Positions 24,601-37,058 of a stretch of DNA of 64,000 nt are shown here, piece by piece (positions within the stretch are counted from its first letter, which is position 1; the number at the start of each line of letters is the position of its first letter). The notes under the pieces are model-generated. The model was given only the letters and a program-made list of their open reading frames with translations, searched no databases and was not told the origin of the DNA. The DNA comes from Flectonema sp. DT1601. Its lineage: Eukaryota > Euglenozoa > Diplonemea > Diplonemida > Diplonemidae. The stretch covers positions 434,001 to 498,000 of the forward strand of contig OZ025792.1 of the NCBI GenBank assembly GCA_964019425.1. Direction: 5' to 3'. Made by a program: the position numbers and the translations under genes.

Positions 24601-24968
24601 TTGCGAGAAACAAAATATTCAAAAAGAAAACAAAAACATACCGAGTCACTAAACTTACGTCCAATAAGTCTCTTGACTGTGTAGACGGTGTTGGTTGGGT
24701 TCTGGGCCATCTGGTTCTTAGCTCCGTCACCGATAAGACGTTCGGTGTCAGTGAAAGCAACAACGGATGGAGTGATACGGTTACCCATCTCGTTAGAGAT
24801 GATCTCAACCTGACCTCCCTTCCAAACTCCAACAACCGAGTAAGTGGTACCCAAATCGATACCAATGACTGGTCCTTCAACCTTACGGCTCTTCTCACCC
24901 TCATCTTCGTCGGCTCTACCACTCTGGAAGGCGAGCGCGACTAGGACGCATCCCAGTGCGAATTTCAT
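21616..24968 (-). CDS. BIP: ER Hsp70 chaperone BiP, tandem copy 2
   Basis: Exons 24642-24968, 22992-23474, 22283-22891 and 21616-22191. The protein is identical to copy 1. Intron 1 has the same four minisatellite units in the same order as copy 1 and is also 1167 bp; intron 3 has one AAC triplet fewer. Start-to-start distance to copy 1 is 3843 bp. This pair therefore looks like the most recent duplication, or the most recently homogenised pair, in the array. Confidence 0.97.
23782..24589. repeat. 202-bp minisatellite, 4 units, in BiP copy 2 intron 1
   Basis: Same four variants in the same order as copy 1 (V1-V2-V3-V4), 808 bp. Confidence 0.95.
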
Positions 24969-25458
24969 TGTTTTGTTGTAAAGATAACTGTCAGAAATTT
25001 AATAACTCCGAAGATGAATAATAATAATTATGACTGTCGCTTGACAACCACTTCAGCAACACTTTCAGTAGCACTTTGCAATCACAACTATCTTACAAAT
25101 GCTCAGAAGATGGTGAAGCTTCTCAATTATCTTCCCAACAGTATTCTCATTACCATAATGTTAACCTTGAAGGGGAAGAGAAAGAGACTGAGAAAAACCA
25201 AACACAGCACACCGACATCTTAAACACTATATCAGAAAAATCAAGTCCAAGCACAAGTGCCCGAACTTCAACCCAAGACGAACAACTCGTTAACGGAGAG
25301 GAACCCGAGTAAACATGGTCGAAATGCTACTAAGGCAAAATAAAACGGAGGTGTTTCGAAACCGGTCGTAGGTCCGAAACTCCTTGAAAATCAAAAAAAA
25401 AACAAAAAAAGAGGAAAACGAAACTAAAAATAAAAGACGACGAGCCACGCTACCCTAC
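24969..25458. repeat. 490-bp BiP array spacer (between copies 2 and 3)
   Basis: Same sequence as the 21126 spacer apart from two substitutions (CAAACACAGC against CAAACAAAGC, and GACATC against GATATC). It shares these with the interrupted spacer between copies 3 and 4. Confidence 0.85.
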
Positions 25459-28400
25459 TTAAAGCTCATCACTGTCACCCTCCTCCTCTTCTCCTTCACC
25501 ACCAGGAGCTCCTCCCTGTTGGTAAACGTTTGAGATGATTGGGTTCGACACTCCCTGCAACTTCTGGAGAGCCTCCTCGTACTCTTCCTTGTCAGCAGAT
25601 GGGTTCTCGTCCAAGAAGTCGAGAGCCTCCTTCACGGCGTCCTCGATGGTGCTCTTCTCGTCTGATGACAACTTAGCTCCCAACTTGTCGTCGTCGTTGA
25701 TCTGGTTCTTCAAGCTGTAGGCCATCGATTCCAAAGAGTTCTTGGCGTCGATCTTCTCCTTCAACTTCTTGTCTTCCTCCTCGAACTCCTCGGCCTCACG
25801 AACCATTCTCTCGATCTCCTCCTCGGAAAGTCTACCCTTGTCGTTGGTGATGGTGATCGATTCTTTGCTGCCACTTCCCTTGTCCTCAGCTCCGACAAGG
25901 AGGATACCGTTCTCGTCAACATCGAAAGAAACTTCAATCTGTGGAACACCACGTGCTGCTGGTGGGATTCCTGAGAGCTCGAACTTTCCTAACAATCTGT
26001 TGTCCTTGGTCATCGCACGCTCTCCCTCGAATACCTGTTTTGTTCATTGTTTGATTATTTGATTTTCGAGTTGCTAACCCCGTTTGACTAACACTAACAA
26101 CAACAACAACAACGTCGTCACATACCTGAATGTTGACTCCAGGCTGGTTGTCCTGGTAGGTGGAGAAAGTCTGCTGCTTCTTGGCCGGGATTGGAGTGTT
26201 ACGGTCAATCAACTTGGTCATCACTCCTCCAACGGTCTCGATACCCATCGACAATGGGATCACATCAACCAACAACACCTGGTCCTTCAACTCCTGCTCT
26301 CCACTGAGAACTGCTCCCTGGACAGCCGCTCCGTAAGCAACGGACTCGTCAGGGTTGATTCCTCTGTTTGGTTCCTTACCGTTGAAGAAGTCCTTGATGA
26401 GTGCCTGGATCTTTGGGATTCTGGTGGATCCTCCAACCAACACGATCTCGTCGACGTCGGTCTTCTTCAACTTCGAGTCGTCCATCACGGCCTTCACCGG
26501 CTTCAAAGTTCCCTTGAACAAGTCCATGTTCAACTCCTCGAACTTGGCACGGGTCATCTTCTCGGAGAAGTCAAGACCTTCGTCAAGACCGTCAACTTCA
26601 ACACGGGCCTCTGGCTGGGAGGAAAGCTGACGCTTGGCGGCCTCACATGCCTTTCTCAAACGAGCAAGGGCTCTGTGGTTTCTAGAAAGATCCTTTCCGT
26701 GCTTCTTCTGGATGACGGTCAAGTAGTGTGCAACCTGTTTGTTGTTGCGTTTTTTGATTATTTGTTGTTTCACATCTCCGTCAGCTCGCACACCATGCGG
26801 AACTTCAAATGAACAAAATAAACAAATCACATACCATTCTGTTGTCGAAGTCCTCTCCACCCAAGTGAGTGTCTCCGTTGGTGGCAACAACCTCAAAGAA
26901 TCCATCATCGATCTGAAGAAGGGAAACATCGAAAGTACCACCACCCAAGTCAAATACCAAGATGTTCTTCTCTCCTGAGGTGCTTCCTCCGGCGGTCTTG
27001 TCCAAACCGTAAGCGATGGCAGCAGCAGTTGGCTCGTTGATGATACGAACAACGTTCAATCCAGCGATGGTACCGGCATCCTTGGTCGACTGACGCTGGG
27101 CGTCGTTGAAGTACGCAGGGACAGTGACAACTGCGTTCTTAAGCTTCTGTCCCAAGAACTCCTCGGCGATGTCCTTCATCTTTCCCAAGATCATCGCTGA
27201 AACTTCTTCAGAAGTGTAGGTCTTCTTTTCTCCCTTGTACTGAACCTGAACCTTTGGTTGACCCTCAGATCCCTTTACGATGTCAAATGACAAGAGCTTC
27301 TTGTCCTTCTGAACAGACTGTTTTGGGTTTCGGTTTGATTGAGAAGAACAGGGGAGTAAAATCAATGAAGCTTCGCAGGACCAACTAAGCAAAAAAAGGG
27401 GGAAGCTGAATGATAGGCAATTATTGGATTCTCACGTCGGTACTCAGCAGTTCAATTGTCGGATGTCTCCCTGAAACACCACACGGAGAATACCTCGTAA
27501 ACCAGATACAACTACCGGTCACTTGTTCAACCTTTACTCCAACAACTACCACGTAAATAACAGTCGACTACTCTCTCACTCCTTACGTACACTACAGAAA
27601 CACGGTCGTAGTCTCAGATGCATAGCGAGAAGTGATTGTCTGTGACTGTGAGCGTTGATTTCTCACCGAAACACAACCAACGAACTCTCATTCAACCCAT
27701 TTACCCCAGCAGTAACTTGGCAAATGTCAGTCAAAAAACTAACAACCTCCCTCCAGTCAGCTACTCGACTGGTTCTCTCACTCCTTACGTACACTACAGA
27801 AACACGGTCGTAGTCTCAGATGCATAGCGAGAAGTGATTGTCTGTGACTGTGAGCGTTGATGTCTCACCGAAACACAACCAACAAACTCTCATTCAACCC
27901 ATTTACCCCAGCAGTAACTTGGCAAATGTCAGTCAAAAAACTAACAACCTCCCTCCAGTCAGCTACTCGACTGGTTCTCTCACTCCTTACGTACACTACA
28001 GAAACACGGTCGTAGTCTCAGATGCATAGCGAGAAGTGATTGCCTGTGACTGTGAGCGTTGATGTCTCACCGAAACACAACCAACGAACTCTCATTTACC
28101 CCAGCAGTAACTTGGCAAGCGTCAGTCAAAAAACTAACAACCTCCCTCCAGTCAGCTACTCGACTGGTTCTCTCACTCCTTACGTACACTACAGAAACAC
28201 GGTCGTAGTCTCAGATGCATAGCGAGAAGTGATTGCCTGTGACTGTGAGCGTTGATGTCTCACCGAAACACAACCAGCGAACTCTCATTCAACCCATTTA
28301 CCCCAGCAGTAACTTGGCAAGTGTCAGTCAAAAAACTAACAACCTCCCTCCAGTCAGCTACTCGACTGGTTCTCTCACTCCTTACGTACACTACAGAAAC

Positions 28401-28802
28401 ACGGTCGTAGTCTCAGATGCATAGCGAGAAGTGATTGCGAGAAACAAAATATTCAAAAAGAAAACAAAAACATACCGAGTCACTAAACTTACGTCCAATA
28501 AGTCTCTTGACTGTGTAGACGGTGTTGGTTGGGTTCTGGGCCATCTGGTTCTTAGCTCCGTCACCGATAAGACGTTCAGTGTCAGTGAAAGCAACAACGG
28601 ATGGAGTGATACGGTTACCCATCTCGTTAGAGATGATCTCAACCTGACCTCCCTTCCAAACTCCAACAACCGAGTAAGTGGTACCCAAATCGATACCAAT
28701 GACTGGTCCTTCAACCTTACGGCTCTTCTCACCCTCATCTTCGTCGGCTCTACCACTCTGGAAGGCGAGCGCGACTAGGACGCATCCCAGTGCGAATTTC
28801 AT
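25459..28802 (-). CDS. BIP: ER Hsp70 chaperone BiP, tandem copy 3
   Basis: Exons 28476-28802, 26835-27317, 26126-26734 and 25459-26034, same 664-residue product. Intron 1 is 1158 bp with four minisatellite units, but their variant order differs from copies 1 and 2, with hybrid units and one unit 9 bp shorter. A silent change near 28578 is the only exon 1 difference seen. Its 5' spacer carries the DNA transposon at 28863-30240, so the transposon lies only about 60 bp above this start codon and may separate the gene from upstream signals. Confidence 0.96.
27625..28423. repeat. 202-bp minisatellite, 4 units, in BiP copy 3 intron 1
   Basis: Order is V3, a V2/V3 hybrid, then two V4/V3 hybrids; the third unit lacks 9 bp (ATTCAACCC region), giving 799 bp. 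The hybrids point to recombination or conversion between units. Confidence 0.95.
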
Positions 28803-28862
28803 TGTTTTGTTGTAAAGATAACTGTCAGAAATTTAATAACTCCGAAGATGAATAATAATAAT

Positions 28863-30240
28863 GTAATTATAAATATCACAGTGTATAAAAAATTTGGAGT
28901 ATAACAACTTTGGATATAAAAAAGATGGTGGATTCTCGGAAAAAAAACTTGGTGGATTTGTATAAAAAAGTATGAAAGTACACATTTTGACTGCAAAATG
29001 GTAGTTTTTGGGGATGAAATTTTCGCACTATGCGGAATTTTTTGAAAAAACGGGATCCTTTTGAACCCCTGAAGACGTCGGTAAGCAAGGTGGAGCTGGG
29101 TTTGATAAAGAAAGAGGAGCGGGTAAAAGAGCACAAAGTCTCGCTGCTATGAGAAGTGGTCAAGGGAGGAGTTGCTTAACATTGGTGAGATGGTGAACTC
29201 TGCCACCATTGTGTCAAGGGCGATTGTATACTTCAACACGGACCATAAGAAGAGATCAACAGTGCAGGCAGGGCAATGAAGCGCTTTGTTGAGGAACAAA
29301 AGAAGAAGACGAAGGGAGAACCAGGGCAGGTGAAATCTGGGAGACCAACCATCTTAACCACTGATAAGGAAGCGGGTGCTCGATTTAATTGAGAATATCC
29401 GTGCCTATGGTGGCTCTGTGTTAGCTTCTCTTCTCTGGTTTCAAGCACAGGTTATACGCCGGAACGCGTGGATTCCGGTTCCCTACAAGCAACATGGACC
29501 TACAAGTTCCTGAAACGGAAGGGTTGGATACGGTCTTGGAACCACTGCGAAAGTAGCGCCTGAAGCAGAACTCTTATCAGCTGGGTCAAGGTTTCTGAGC
29601 AATAGTCCCATACTTTATTAAGAAACGCCAGGAGCTGGACTCCAATCGGATCACCCTGGCCTCGCAGTATGACCAGTTTAGGGGGCAGATAACTGAGGAA
29701 GTCCTTCGTCGATTTGAAGAAGCCAATATCACGGTTATACTGGTGCAAGGCGGATGGACTTCTCATCTCCGGCTGCTGGATCCAACTGTGATGGCCAACT
29801 TCAAAGAAGCATCAAGCTTTCTTGGTGAGTGGATGACAGAGCAGATGCGCAAGCGGGAGGAAAAGTTGAAAAAATCAAAGCAAAAAGCTGATAGAAACTT
29901 TAAAGCGCTGCGAAAGGGAAGGATCCAAAGGGAGCTCTTGAATCCGAACCCATGTCAAAATGGATGAAGGAGCTCACAAAAACGAAGAACATTCGAGGGC
30001 CGCAAATTGGGTGGATAGTGACAGACCTTGATAGTATTACGAAAAATACTATCATGGCTGGTTTTATAAAAGCAGGTATTGTGAATCCTGCAAATCCACC
30101 CGAGCTCCTGAAGTCCGTAGTTGCTAAGTGTTTTCTGTGAATGATTGTACTAAAAAAACTTTGGATATAATAAAGATGGTGGATTTGGCCTTTTTTTGGA
30201 GACTTGGAGACTTTTTATACACCATGAAATTTATAATTAC
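28863..30240 (+). mobile_element. Decayed pogo/Tigger-like (Tc1/mariner superfamily) DNA transposon
   Basis: Comparison with uninterrupted spacers shows a 1393-bp insertion. The ends are inverted repeats: GTAATTATAAAT then GTGTATAAAAA on the left (28863-28893), mirrored on the right (30210-30240). Just inside each end a 28-bp block (ACTTTGGATATA then AGATGGTGGATT) recurs in direct orientation near 28907 and 30157. Plus-strand fragments from about 29050 to 30137 recall a DDE_1 transposase: GGWTSHLRLLDPTVMANFK resembles the Tigger motif GG(L/W)TS-LQPLDV--NK-FK, followed by EWM and by a tail WIVTDLDSITKNTIMAGF resembling the C-terminal WV-EAWD---I---F block. The frame is broken in several places upstream, so it is inactive. 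TA dinucleotides flank the ATTATAAAT core; a clean target duplication is obscured by the AAT run. Confidence 0.8.
29050..30140 (+). pseudogene. Transposase remnant of the pogo/Tigger-like element
   Basis: Frame-shifted remains of a DDE transposase. The N-terminal part gives WSREELLNIGEMVNSATIVS and a KSGRPTIL block; the middle gives MKRKGWIRSW-like helix-turn-helix remnants on the way to the catalytic core; the C-terminal part (29743-29967 and 29952-30140) holds the GGWTSH and IMAGFIKAGIV motifs. Stops and frame changes interrupt it, so no intact enzyme is encoded. Confidence 0.7.
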
Positions 30241-30685
30241 GGTAATAATAATAATTATGACTGTCGCTTGACAACCACTTCAGCAACACTTTCAGTAGCA
30301 CTTTGCAATCACAACTATCTTACAAATGCTCAGAAGATGGTGAAGCTTCTCAATTATCTTCCCAACAGTATTCTCATTACCATAATGTTAACCTTGAAGG
30401 GGAAGAGAAAGAGACTGAGAAAAACCAAACACAGCACACCGACATCTTAAACACTATATCAGAAAAATCAAGTCCAAGCACAAGTGCCCGAACTTCAACC
30501 CAAGACGAACAACTCGTTAACGGAGAGGAACCCGAGTAAACATGGTCGAAATGCTACTAAGGCAAAATAAAACGGAGGTGTTTCGAAACCGGTCGTAGGT
30601 CCGAAACTCCTTGAAAATCAAAAAAAAAACAAAAAAAGAGGAAAACGAAACTAAAAATAAAAGACGACGAGCCACGCTACCCTAC

Positions 30686-33637
30686 TTAAAGCTCATCACT
30701 GTCACCCTCCTCCTCTTCTCCTTCACCACCAGGAGCTCCTCCCTGTTGGTAAACGTTTGAGATGATTGGGTTCGACACTCCCTGCAACTTCTGGAGAGCC
30801 TCCTCGTACTCTTCCTTGTCAGCAGATGGGTTCTCGTCCAAGAAGTCGAGAGCCTCCTTCACGGCGTCCTCGATGGTGCTCTTCTCGTCTGATGACAACT
30901 TAGCTCCCAACTTGTCGTCGTCGTTGATCTGGTTCTTCAAGCTGTAGGCCATCGATTCCAAAGAGTTCTTGGCGTCGATCTTCTCCTTCAACTTCTTGTC
31001 TTCCTCCTCGAACTCCTCGGCCTCACGAACCATTCTCTCGATCTCCTCCTCGGAAAGTCTACCCTTGTCGTTGGTGATGGTGATCGATTCTTTGCTGCCA
31101 CTTCCCTTGTCCTCAGCTCCGACAAGGAGGATACCGTTCTCGTCAACATCGAAAGAAACTTCAATCTGTGGAACACCACGTGCTGCTGGTGGGATTCCTG
31201 AGAGCTCGAACTTTCCTAACAATCTGTTGTCCTTGGTCATCGCACGCTCTCCCTCGAATACCTGTTTTGTTCATTGTTTGATTATTTGATTTTCGAGTTG
31301 CTAACCCCGTTTGACTAACACTAACAACAACAACAACAACAACGTCGTCACATACCTGAATGTTGACTCCAGGCTGGTTGTCCTGGTAGGTGGAGAAAGT
31401 CTGCTGCTTCTTGGCCGGGATTGGAGTGTTACGGTCAATCAACTTGGTCATCACTCCTCCAACGGTCTCGATACCCATCGACAATGGGATCACATCAACC
31501 AACAACACCTGGTCCTTCAACTCCTGCTCTCCACTGAGAACTGCTCCCTGGACAGCCGCTCCGTAAGCAACGGACTCGTCAGGGTTGATTCCTCTGTTTG
31601 GTTCCTTACCGTTGAAGAAGTCCTTGATGAGTGCCTGGATCTTTGGGATTCTGGTGGATCCTCCAACCAACACGATCTCGTCGACGTCGGTCTTCTTCAA
31701 CTTCGAGTCGTCCATCACGGCCTTCACCGGCTTCAAAGTTCCCTTGAACAAGTCCATGTTCAACTCCTCGAACTTGGCACGGGTCATCTTCTCGGAGAAG
31801 TCAAGACCTTCGTCAAGACCGTCAACTTCAACACGGGCCTCTGGCTGGGAGGAAAGCTGACGCTTGGCGGCCTCACATGCCTTTCTCAAACGAGCAAGGG
31901 CTCTGTGGTTTCTAGAAAGATCCTTTCCGTGCTTCTTCTGGATGACGGTCAAGTAGTGTGCAACCTGTTTGTTGTTGCGTTTTTTGATTATTTGTTGTTT
32001 CACATCTCCGTCAGCTCGCACACCATGCGGAACTTCAAATGAACAAAATAAACAAATCACATACCATTCTGTTGTCGAAGTCCTCTCCACCCAAGTGAGT
32101 GTCTCCGTTGGTGGCAACAACCTCAAAGAATCCATCATCGATCTGAAGAAGGGAAACATCGAAAGTACCACCACCCAAGTCAAATACCAAGATGTTCTTC
32201 TCTCCTGAGGTGCTTCCTCCGGCGGTCTTGTCCAAACCGTAAGCGATGGCAGCAGCAGTTGGCTCGTTGATGATACGAACAACGTTCAATCCAGCGATGG
32301 TACCGGCATCCTTGGTCGACTGACGCTGGGCGTCGTTGAAGTACGCAGGGACAGTGACAACTGCGTTCTTAAGCTTCTGTCCCAAGAACTCCTCGGCGAT
32401 GTCCTTCATCTTTCCCAAGATCATCGCTGAAACTTCTTCAGAAGTGTAGGTCTTCTTTTCTCCCTTGTACTGAACCTGAACCTTTGGTTGACCCTCAGAT
32501 CCCTTTACGATGTCAAATGACAAGAGCTTCTTGTCCTTCTGAACAGACTGTTTTGGGTTTCGGTTTGATTGAGAAGAACAGGGGAGTAAAATCAATGAAG
32601 CTTCGCAGGACCAACTAAGCAAAAAAAGGGGGAAGCTGAATGATAGGCAATTATTGGATTCTCACGTCGGTACTCAGCAGTTCAATTGTCGGATGTCTCC
32701 CTGAAACACCACACGGAGAATACCTCGTAAACCAGATACAACTACCGGTCACTTGTTCAACCTTTACTCCAACAACTACCACGTAAATAACAGTCGACTA
32801 CTCACTCACTCCTTACGTACACTACAGAAACACGGTCGTAGTCTCAGATGCATAGCGAGAAGTGATTGTCTGTGACTGTGAGCGTTGATTTCTCACCGAA
32901 ACACAACCAACGAACTCTCATTCAACCCATTTACCCCAGCAGTAACTTGGCAAATGTCAGTCAAAAAACTAACAACCTCCCTCCAGTCAGCTACTCGACT
33001 GGTTCTCTCACTCCTTACGTACACTACAGAAACACGGTCGTAGTCTCAGATGCATAGCGAGAAGTGATTGCCTGTGACTGTGAGCGTTGATGTCTCACCG
33101 AAACACAACCAACGAACTCTCATTCAACCCATTTACCCCAGCAGTAACTTGGCAAGTGTCAGTCAAAAAACCAACTACCTCTCTCCAGTCAGCTACTCGA
33201 CTGGTTCTCTCACTCCTTACGTACACTACAGAAACACGGTCGTAGTCTCAGATGCATAGCGAGAAGTGATTGCGAGAAACAAAATATTCAAAAAGAAAAC
33301 AAAAACATACCGAGTCACTAAACTTACGTCCAATAAGTCTCTTGACTGTGTAGACGGTGTTGGTTGGGTTCTGGGCCATCTGGTTCTTAGCTCCGTCACC
33401 GATAAGACGTTCGGTGTCAGTGAAAGCAACAACGGATGGAGTGATACGGTTACCCATCTCGTTAGAGATGATCTCAACCTGACCTCCCTTCCAAACTCCA
33501 ACAACCGAGTAAGTGGTACCCAAATCGATACCAATGACTGGTCCTTCAACCTTACGGCTCTTCTCACCCTCATCTTCGTCGGCTCTACCACTCTGGAAGG
33601 CGAGCGCGACTAGGACGCATCCCAGTGCGAATTTCAT
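30686..33637 (-). CDS. BIP: ER Hsp70 chaperone BiP, tandem copy 4
   Basis: Exons 33311-33637, 32065-32547, 31356-31964 and 30686-31261, same 664-residue product. Intron 1 is only 763 bp because it holds two minisatellite units. Intron 3 has the longer AAC run also seen in copy 1. The transposon insertion lies beyond its 3' end (30240 and lower), about 450 bp below its stop codon. Confidence 0.96.
32855..33258. repeat. 202-bp minisatellite, 2 units, in BiP copy 4 intron 1
   Basis: Two units, V3 then V4, 404 bp. Confidence 0.95.
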
Positions 33638-34127
33638 TGTTTTGTTGTAAAGATAACTGTCAGAAATTTAATAACTCCGAAGATGAATAATAATAATTAT
33701 GACTGTCGCTTGACAACCACTTCAGCAACACTTTCAGTAGCACTTTGCAATCACAACTATCTTACAAATGCTCAGAAGATGGTGAAGCTTCTCAATTATC
33801 TTCCCAACAGTATTCTCATTACCATAATGTTAACCTTGAAGGGGAAGAGAAAGAGACTGAGAAAAACCAAACAAAGCACACCGATATCTTAAACACTATA
33901 TCAGAAAAATCAAGTCCAAGCACAAGTGCCCGAACTTCAACCCAAGACGAACAACTCGTTAACGGAGAGGAACCCGAGTAAACATGGTCGAAATGCTACT
34001 AAGGCAAAATAAAACGGAGGTGTTTCGAAACCGGTCGTAGGTCCGAAACTCCTTGAAAATCAAAAAAAAAACAAAAAAAGAGGAAAACGAAACTAAAAAT
34101 AAAAGACGACGAGCCACGCTACCCTAC
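33638..34127. repeat. 490-bp BiP array spacer (between copies 4 and 5)
   Basis: Same sequence type as the spacer between copies 1 and 2, including the CAAACAAAGC and GATATC variants. Confidence 0.85.
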
Positions 34128-36922
34128 TTAAAGCTCATCACTGTCACCCTCCTCCTCTTCTCCTTCACCACCAGGAGCTCCTCCCTGTTGGTAAACGTTT
34201 GAGATGATTGGGTTCGACACTCCCTGCAACTTCTGGAGAGCCTCCTCGTACTCTTCCTTGTCAGCAGATGGGTTCTCGTCCAAGAAGTCGAGAGCCTCCT
34301 TCACGGCGTCCTCGATGGTGCTCTTCTCGTCTGATGACAACTTAGCTCCCAACTTGTCGTCGTCGTTGATCTGGTTCTTCAAGCTGTAGGCCATCGATTC
34401 CAAAGAGTTCTTGGCGTCGATCTTCTCCTTCAACTTCTTGTCTTCCTCCTCGAACTCCTCGGCCTCACGAACCATTCTCTCGATCTCCTCCTCGGAAAGT
34501 CTACCCTTGTCGTTGGTGATGGTGATCGATTCTTTGCTGCCACTTCCCTTGTCCTCAGCTCCGACAAGGAGGATACCGTTCTCGTCAACATCGAAAGAAA
34601 CTTCAATCTGTGGAACACCACGTGCTGCTGGTGGGATTCCTGAGAGCTCGAACTTTCCTAACAATCTGTTGTCCTTGGTCATCGCACGCTCTCCCTCGAA
34701 TACCTGTTTTGTTCATTGTTTGATTATTTGATTTTCGAGTTGCTAACCCCGTTTGACTAACACTAACAACAACAACAACAACGTCGTCACATACCTGAAT
34801 GTTGACTCCAGGCTGGTTGTCCTGGTAGGTGGAGAAAGTCTGCTGCTTCTTGGCCGGGATTGGAGTGTTACGGTCAATCAACTTGGTCATCACTCCTCCA
34901 ACGGTCTCGATACCCATCGACAATGGGATCACATCAACCAACAACACCTGGTCCTTCAACTCCTGCTCTCCACTGAGAACTGCTCCCTGGACAGCCGCTC
35001 CGTAAGCAACGGACTCGTCAGGGTTGATTCCTCTGTTTGGTTCCTTACCGTTGAAGAAGTCCTTGATGAGTGCCTGGATCTTTGGGATTCTGGTGGATCC
35101 TCCAACCAACACGATCTCGTCGACGTCGGTCTTCTTCAACTTCGAGTCGTCCATCACGGCCTTCACCGGCTTCAAAGTTCCCTTGAACAAGTCCATGTTC
35201 AACTCCTCGAACTTGGCACGGGTCATCTTCTCGGAGAAGTCAAGACCTTCGTCAAGACCGTCAACTTCAACACGGGCCTCTGGCTGGGAGGAAAGCTGAC
35301 GCTTGGCGGCCTCACATGCCTTTCTCAAACGAGCAAGGGCTCTGTGGTTTCTAGAAAGATCCTTTCCGTGCTTCTTCTGGATGACGGTCAAGTAGTGTGC
35401 AACCTGTTTGTTGTTGCGTTTTTTGATTATTTGTTGTTTCACATCTCCGTCAGCTCGCACACCATGCGGAACTTCAAATGAACAAAATAAACAAATCACA
35501 TACCATTCTGTTGTCGAAGTCCTCTCCACCCAAGTGAGTGTCTCCGTTGGTGGCAACAACCTCAAAGAATCCATCATCGATCTGAAGAAGGGAAACATCG
35601 AAAGTACCACCACCCAAGTCAAATACCAAGATGTTCTTCTCTCCTGAGGTGCTTCCTCCGGCGGTCTTGTCCAAACCGTAAGCGATGGCAGCAGCAGTTG
35701 GCTCGTTGATGATACGAACAACGTTCAATCCAGCGATGGTACCGGCATCCTTGGTCGACTGACGCTGGGCGTCGTTGAAGTACGCAGGGACAGTGACAAC
35801 TGCGTTCTTAAGCTTCTGTCCCAAGAACTCCTCGGCGATGTCCTTCATCTTTCCCAAGATCATCGCTGAAACTTCTTCAGAAGTGTAGGTCTTCTTTTCT
35901 CCCTTGTACTGAACCTGAACCTTTGGTTGACCCTCAGATCCCTTTACGATGTCAAATGACAAGAGCTTCTTGTCCTTCTGAACAGACTGTTTTGGGTTTC
36001 GGTTTGATTGAGAAGAACAGGGGAGTAAAATCAATGAAGCTTCGCAGGACCAACTAAGCAAAAAAAGGGAGAAGCTGAATGATAGGCAATTATTGGATAG
36101 AGCACAGTCTCCCCTCACCACGCCCGCCTGCTGGAAGTCAATAGGCAGGTCAATCACGACTCGGCAGTTCAATTATCGGATGTCTCCCTGAAACACCACA
36201 CGGAGAATACCTCGTAAACCAGATACAACTACCGGTCACTTGTTCAACCTTTACTCCAACAACTACCACGTAAATAACAGTCGACTACTCTCTCACTCCT
36301 TACGTACACTACAGAAACACGGTCGTAGTCTCAGATGCATAGCGAGAAGTGATTGTCTGTGACTGTGAGCGTTGATTTCTCACCGAAACACAACCAACGA
36401 ACTCTCATTCAACCCATTTACCCCAGCAGTAACTTGGCAAATGTCAGTCAAAAAACTAACAACCTCCCTCCAGTCAGCTACTCGACTGGTTCTCTCACTC
36501 CTTACGTACACTACAGAAACACGGTCGTAGTCTCAGATGCATAGCGAGAAGTGATTGCGAGAAACAAAATATTCAAAAAGAAAACAAAAACATACCGAGT
36601 CACTAAACTTACGTCCAATAAGTCTCTTGACTGTGTAGACGGTGTTGGTTGGGTTCTGGGCCATCTGGTTCTTAGCTCCGTCACCGATAAGACGTTCGGT
36701 GTCAGTGAAAGCGACAACGGATGGAGTGATACGGTTACCCATCTCGTTAGAGATGATCTCAACCTGACCTCCCTTCCAAACTCCAACAACCGAGTAAGTG
36801 GTACCCAAATCGATACCAATGACTGGTCCTTCAACCTTACGGCTCTTCTCACCCTCATCTTCGTCGGCTCTACCACTCTGGAAGGCGAGCGCGACTAGGA
36901 CGCATCCCAGTGCGAATTTCAT
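34128..36922 (-). CDS. BIP: ER Hsp70 chaperone BiP, tandem copy 5 (promoter-side end of array)
   Basis: Exons 36596-36922, 35504-35986, 34795-35403 and 34128-34703, same 664-residue product. Intron 1 is the shortest (609 bp) with a single minisatellite unit, and near its 3' end about 64 bp (36098-36161) is a GC-rich sequence absent from the other copies. A silent change near 36713 distinguishes exon 1. The 5' flank departs from the array spacer about 45 bp above the ATG and leads into the R1 repeats. If genes are read from a common upstream promoter, this is the first copy transcribed. Confidence 0.96.
36342..36543. repeat. Single 202-bp minisatellite unit in BiP copy 5 intron 1
   Basis: One V3-type unit plus the partial unit also found in the other copies. 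Confidence 0.93.
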
Positions 36923-37058
36923 TGTTTTGTTGTAAAGATAACTGTCAGAAATTTAATAACTCCGAAGATGAATAATAAATAATAATAATAACAGGCACCT
37001 GACAACCACTCAACAATACCTTTAGTATTCAGAAAGGAGACTCACCATTTGGTTGACC

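Larger units (their letters stand above)
28803..30685. repeat. BiP array spacer split by a DNA transposon (between copies 3 and 4)
   Basis: The standard 490-bp spacer, enlarged to 1883 bp by 1393 bp of inserted sequence placed in its AAT-triplet run. Confidence 0.9.
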
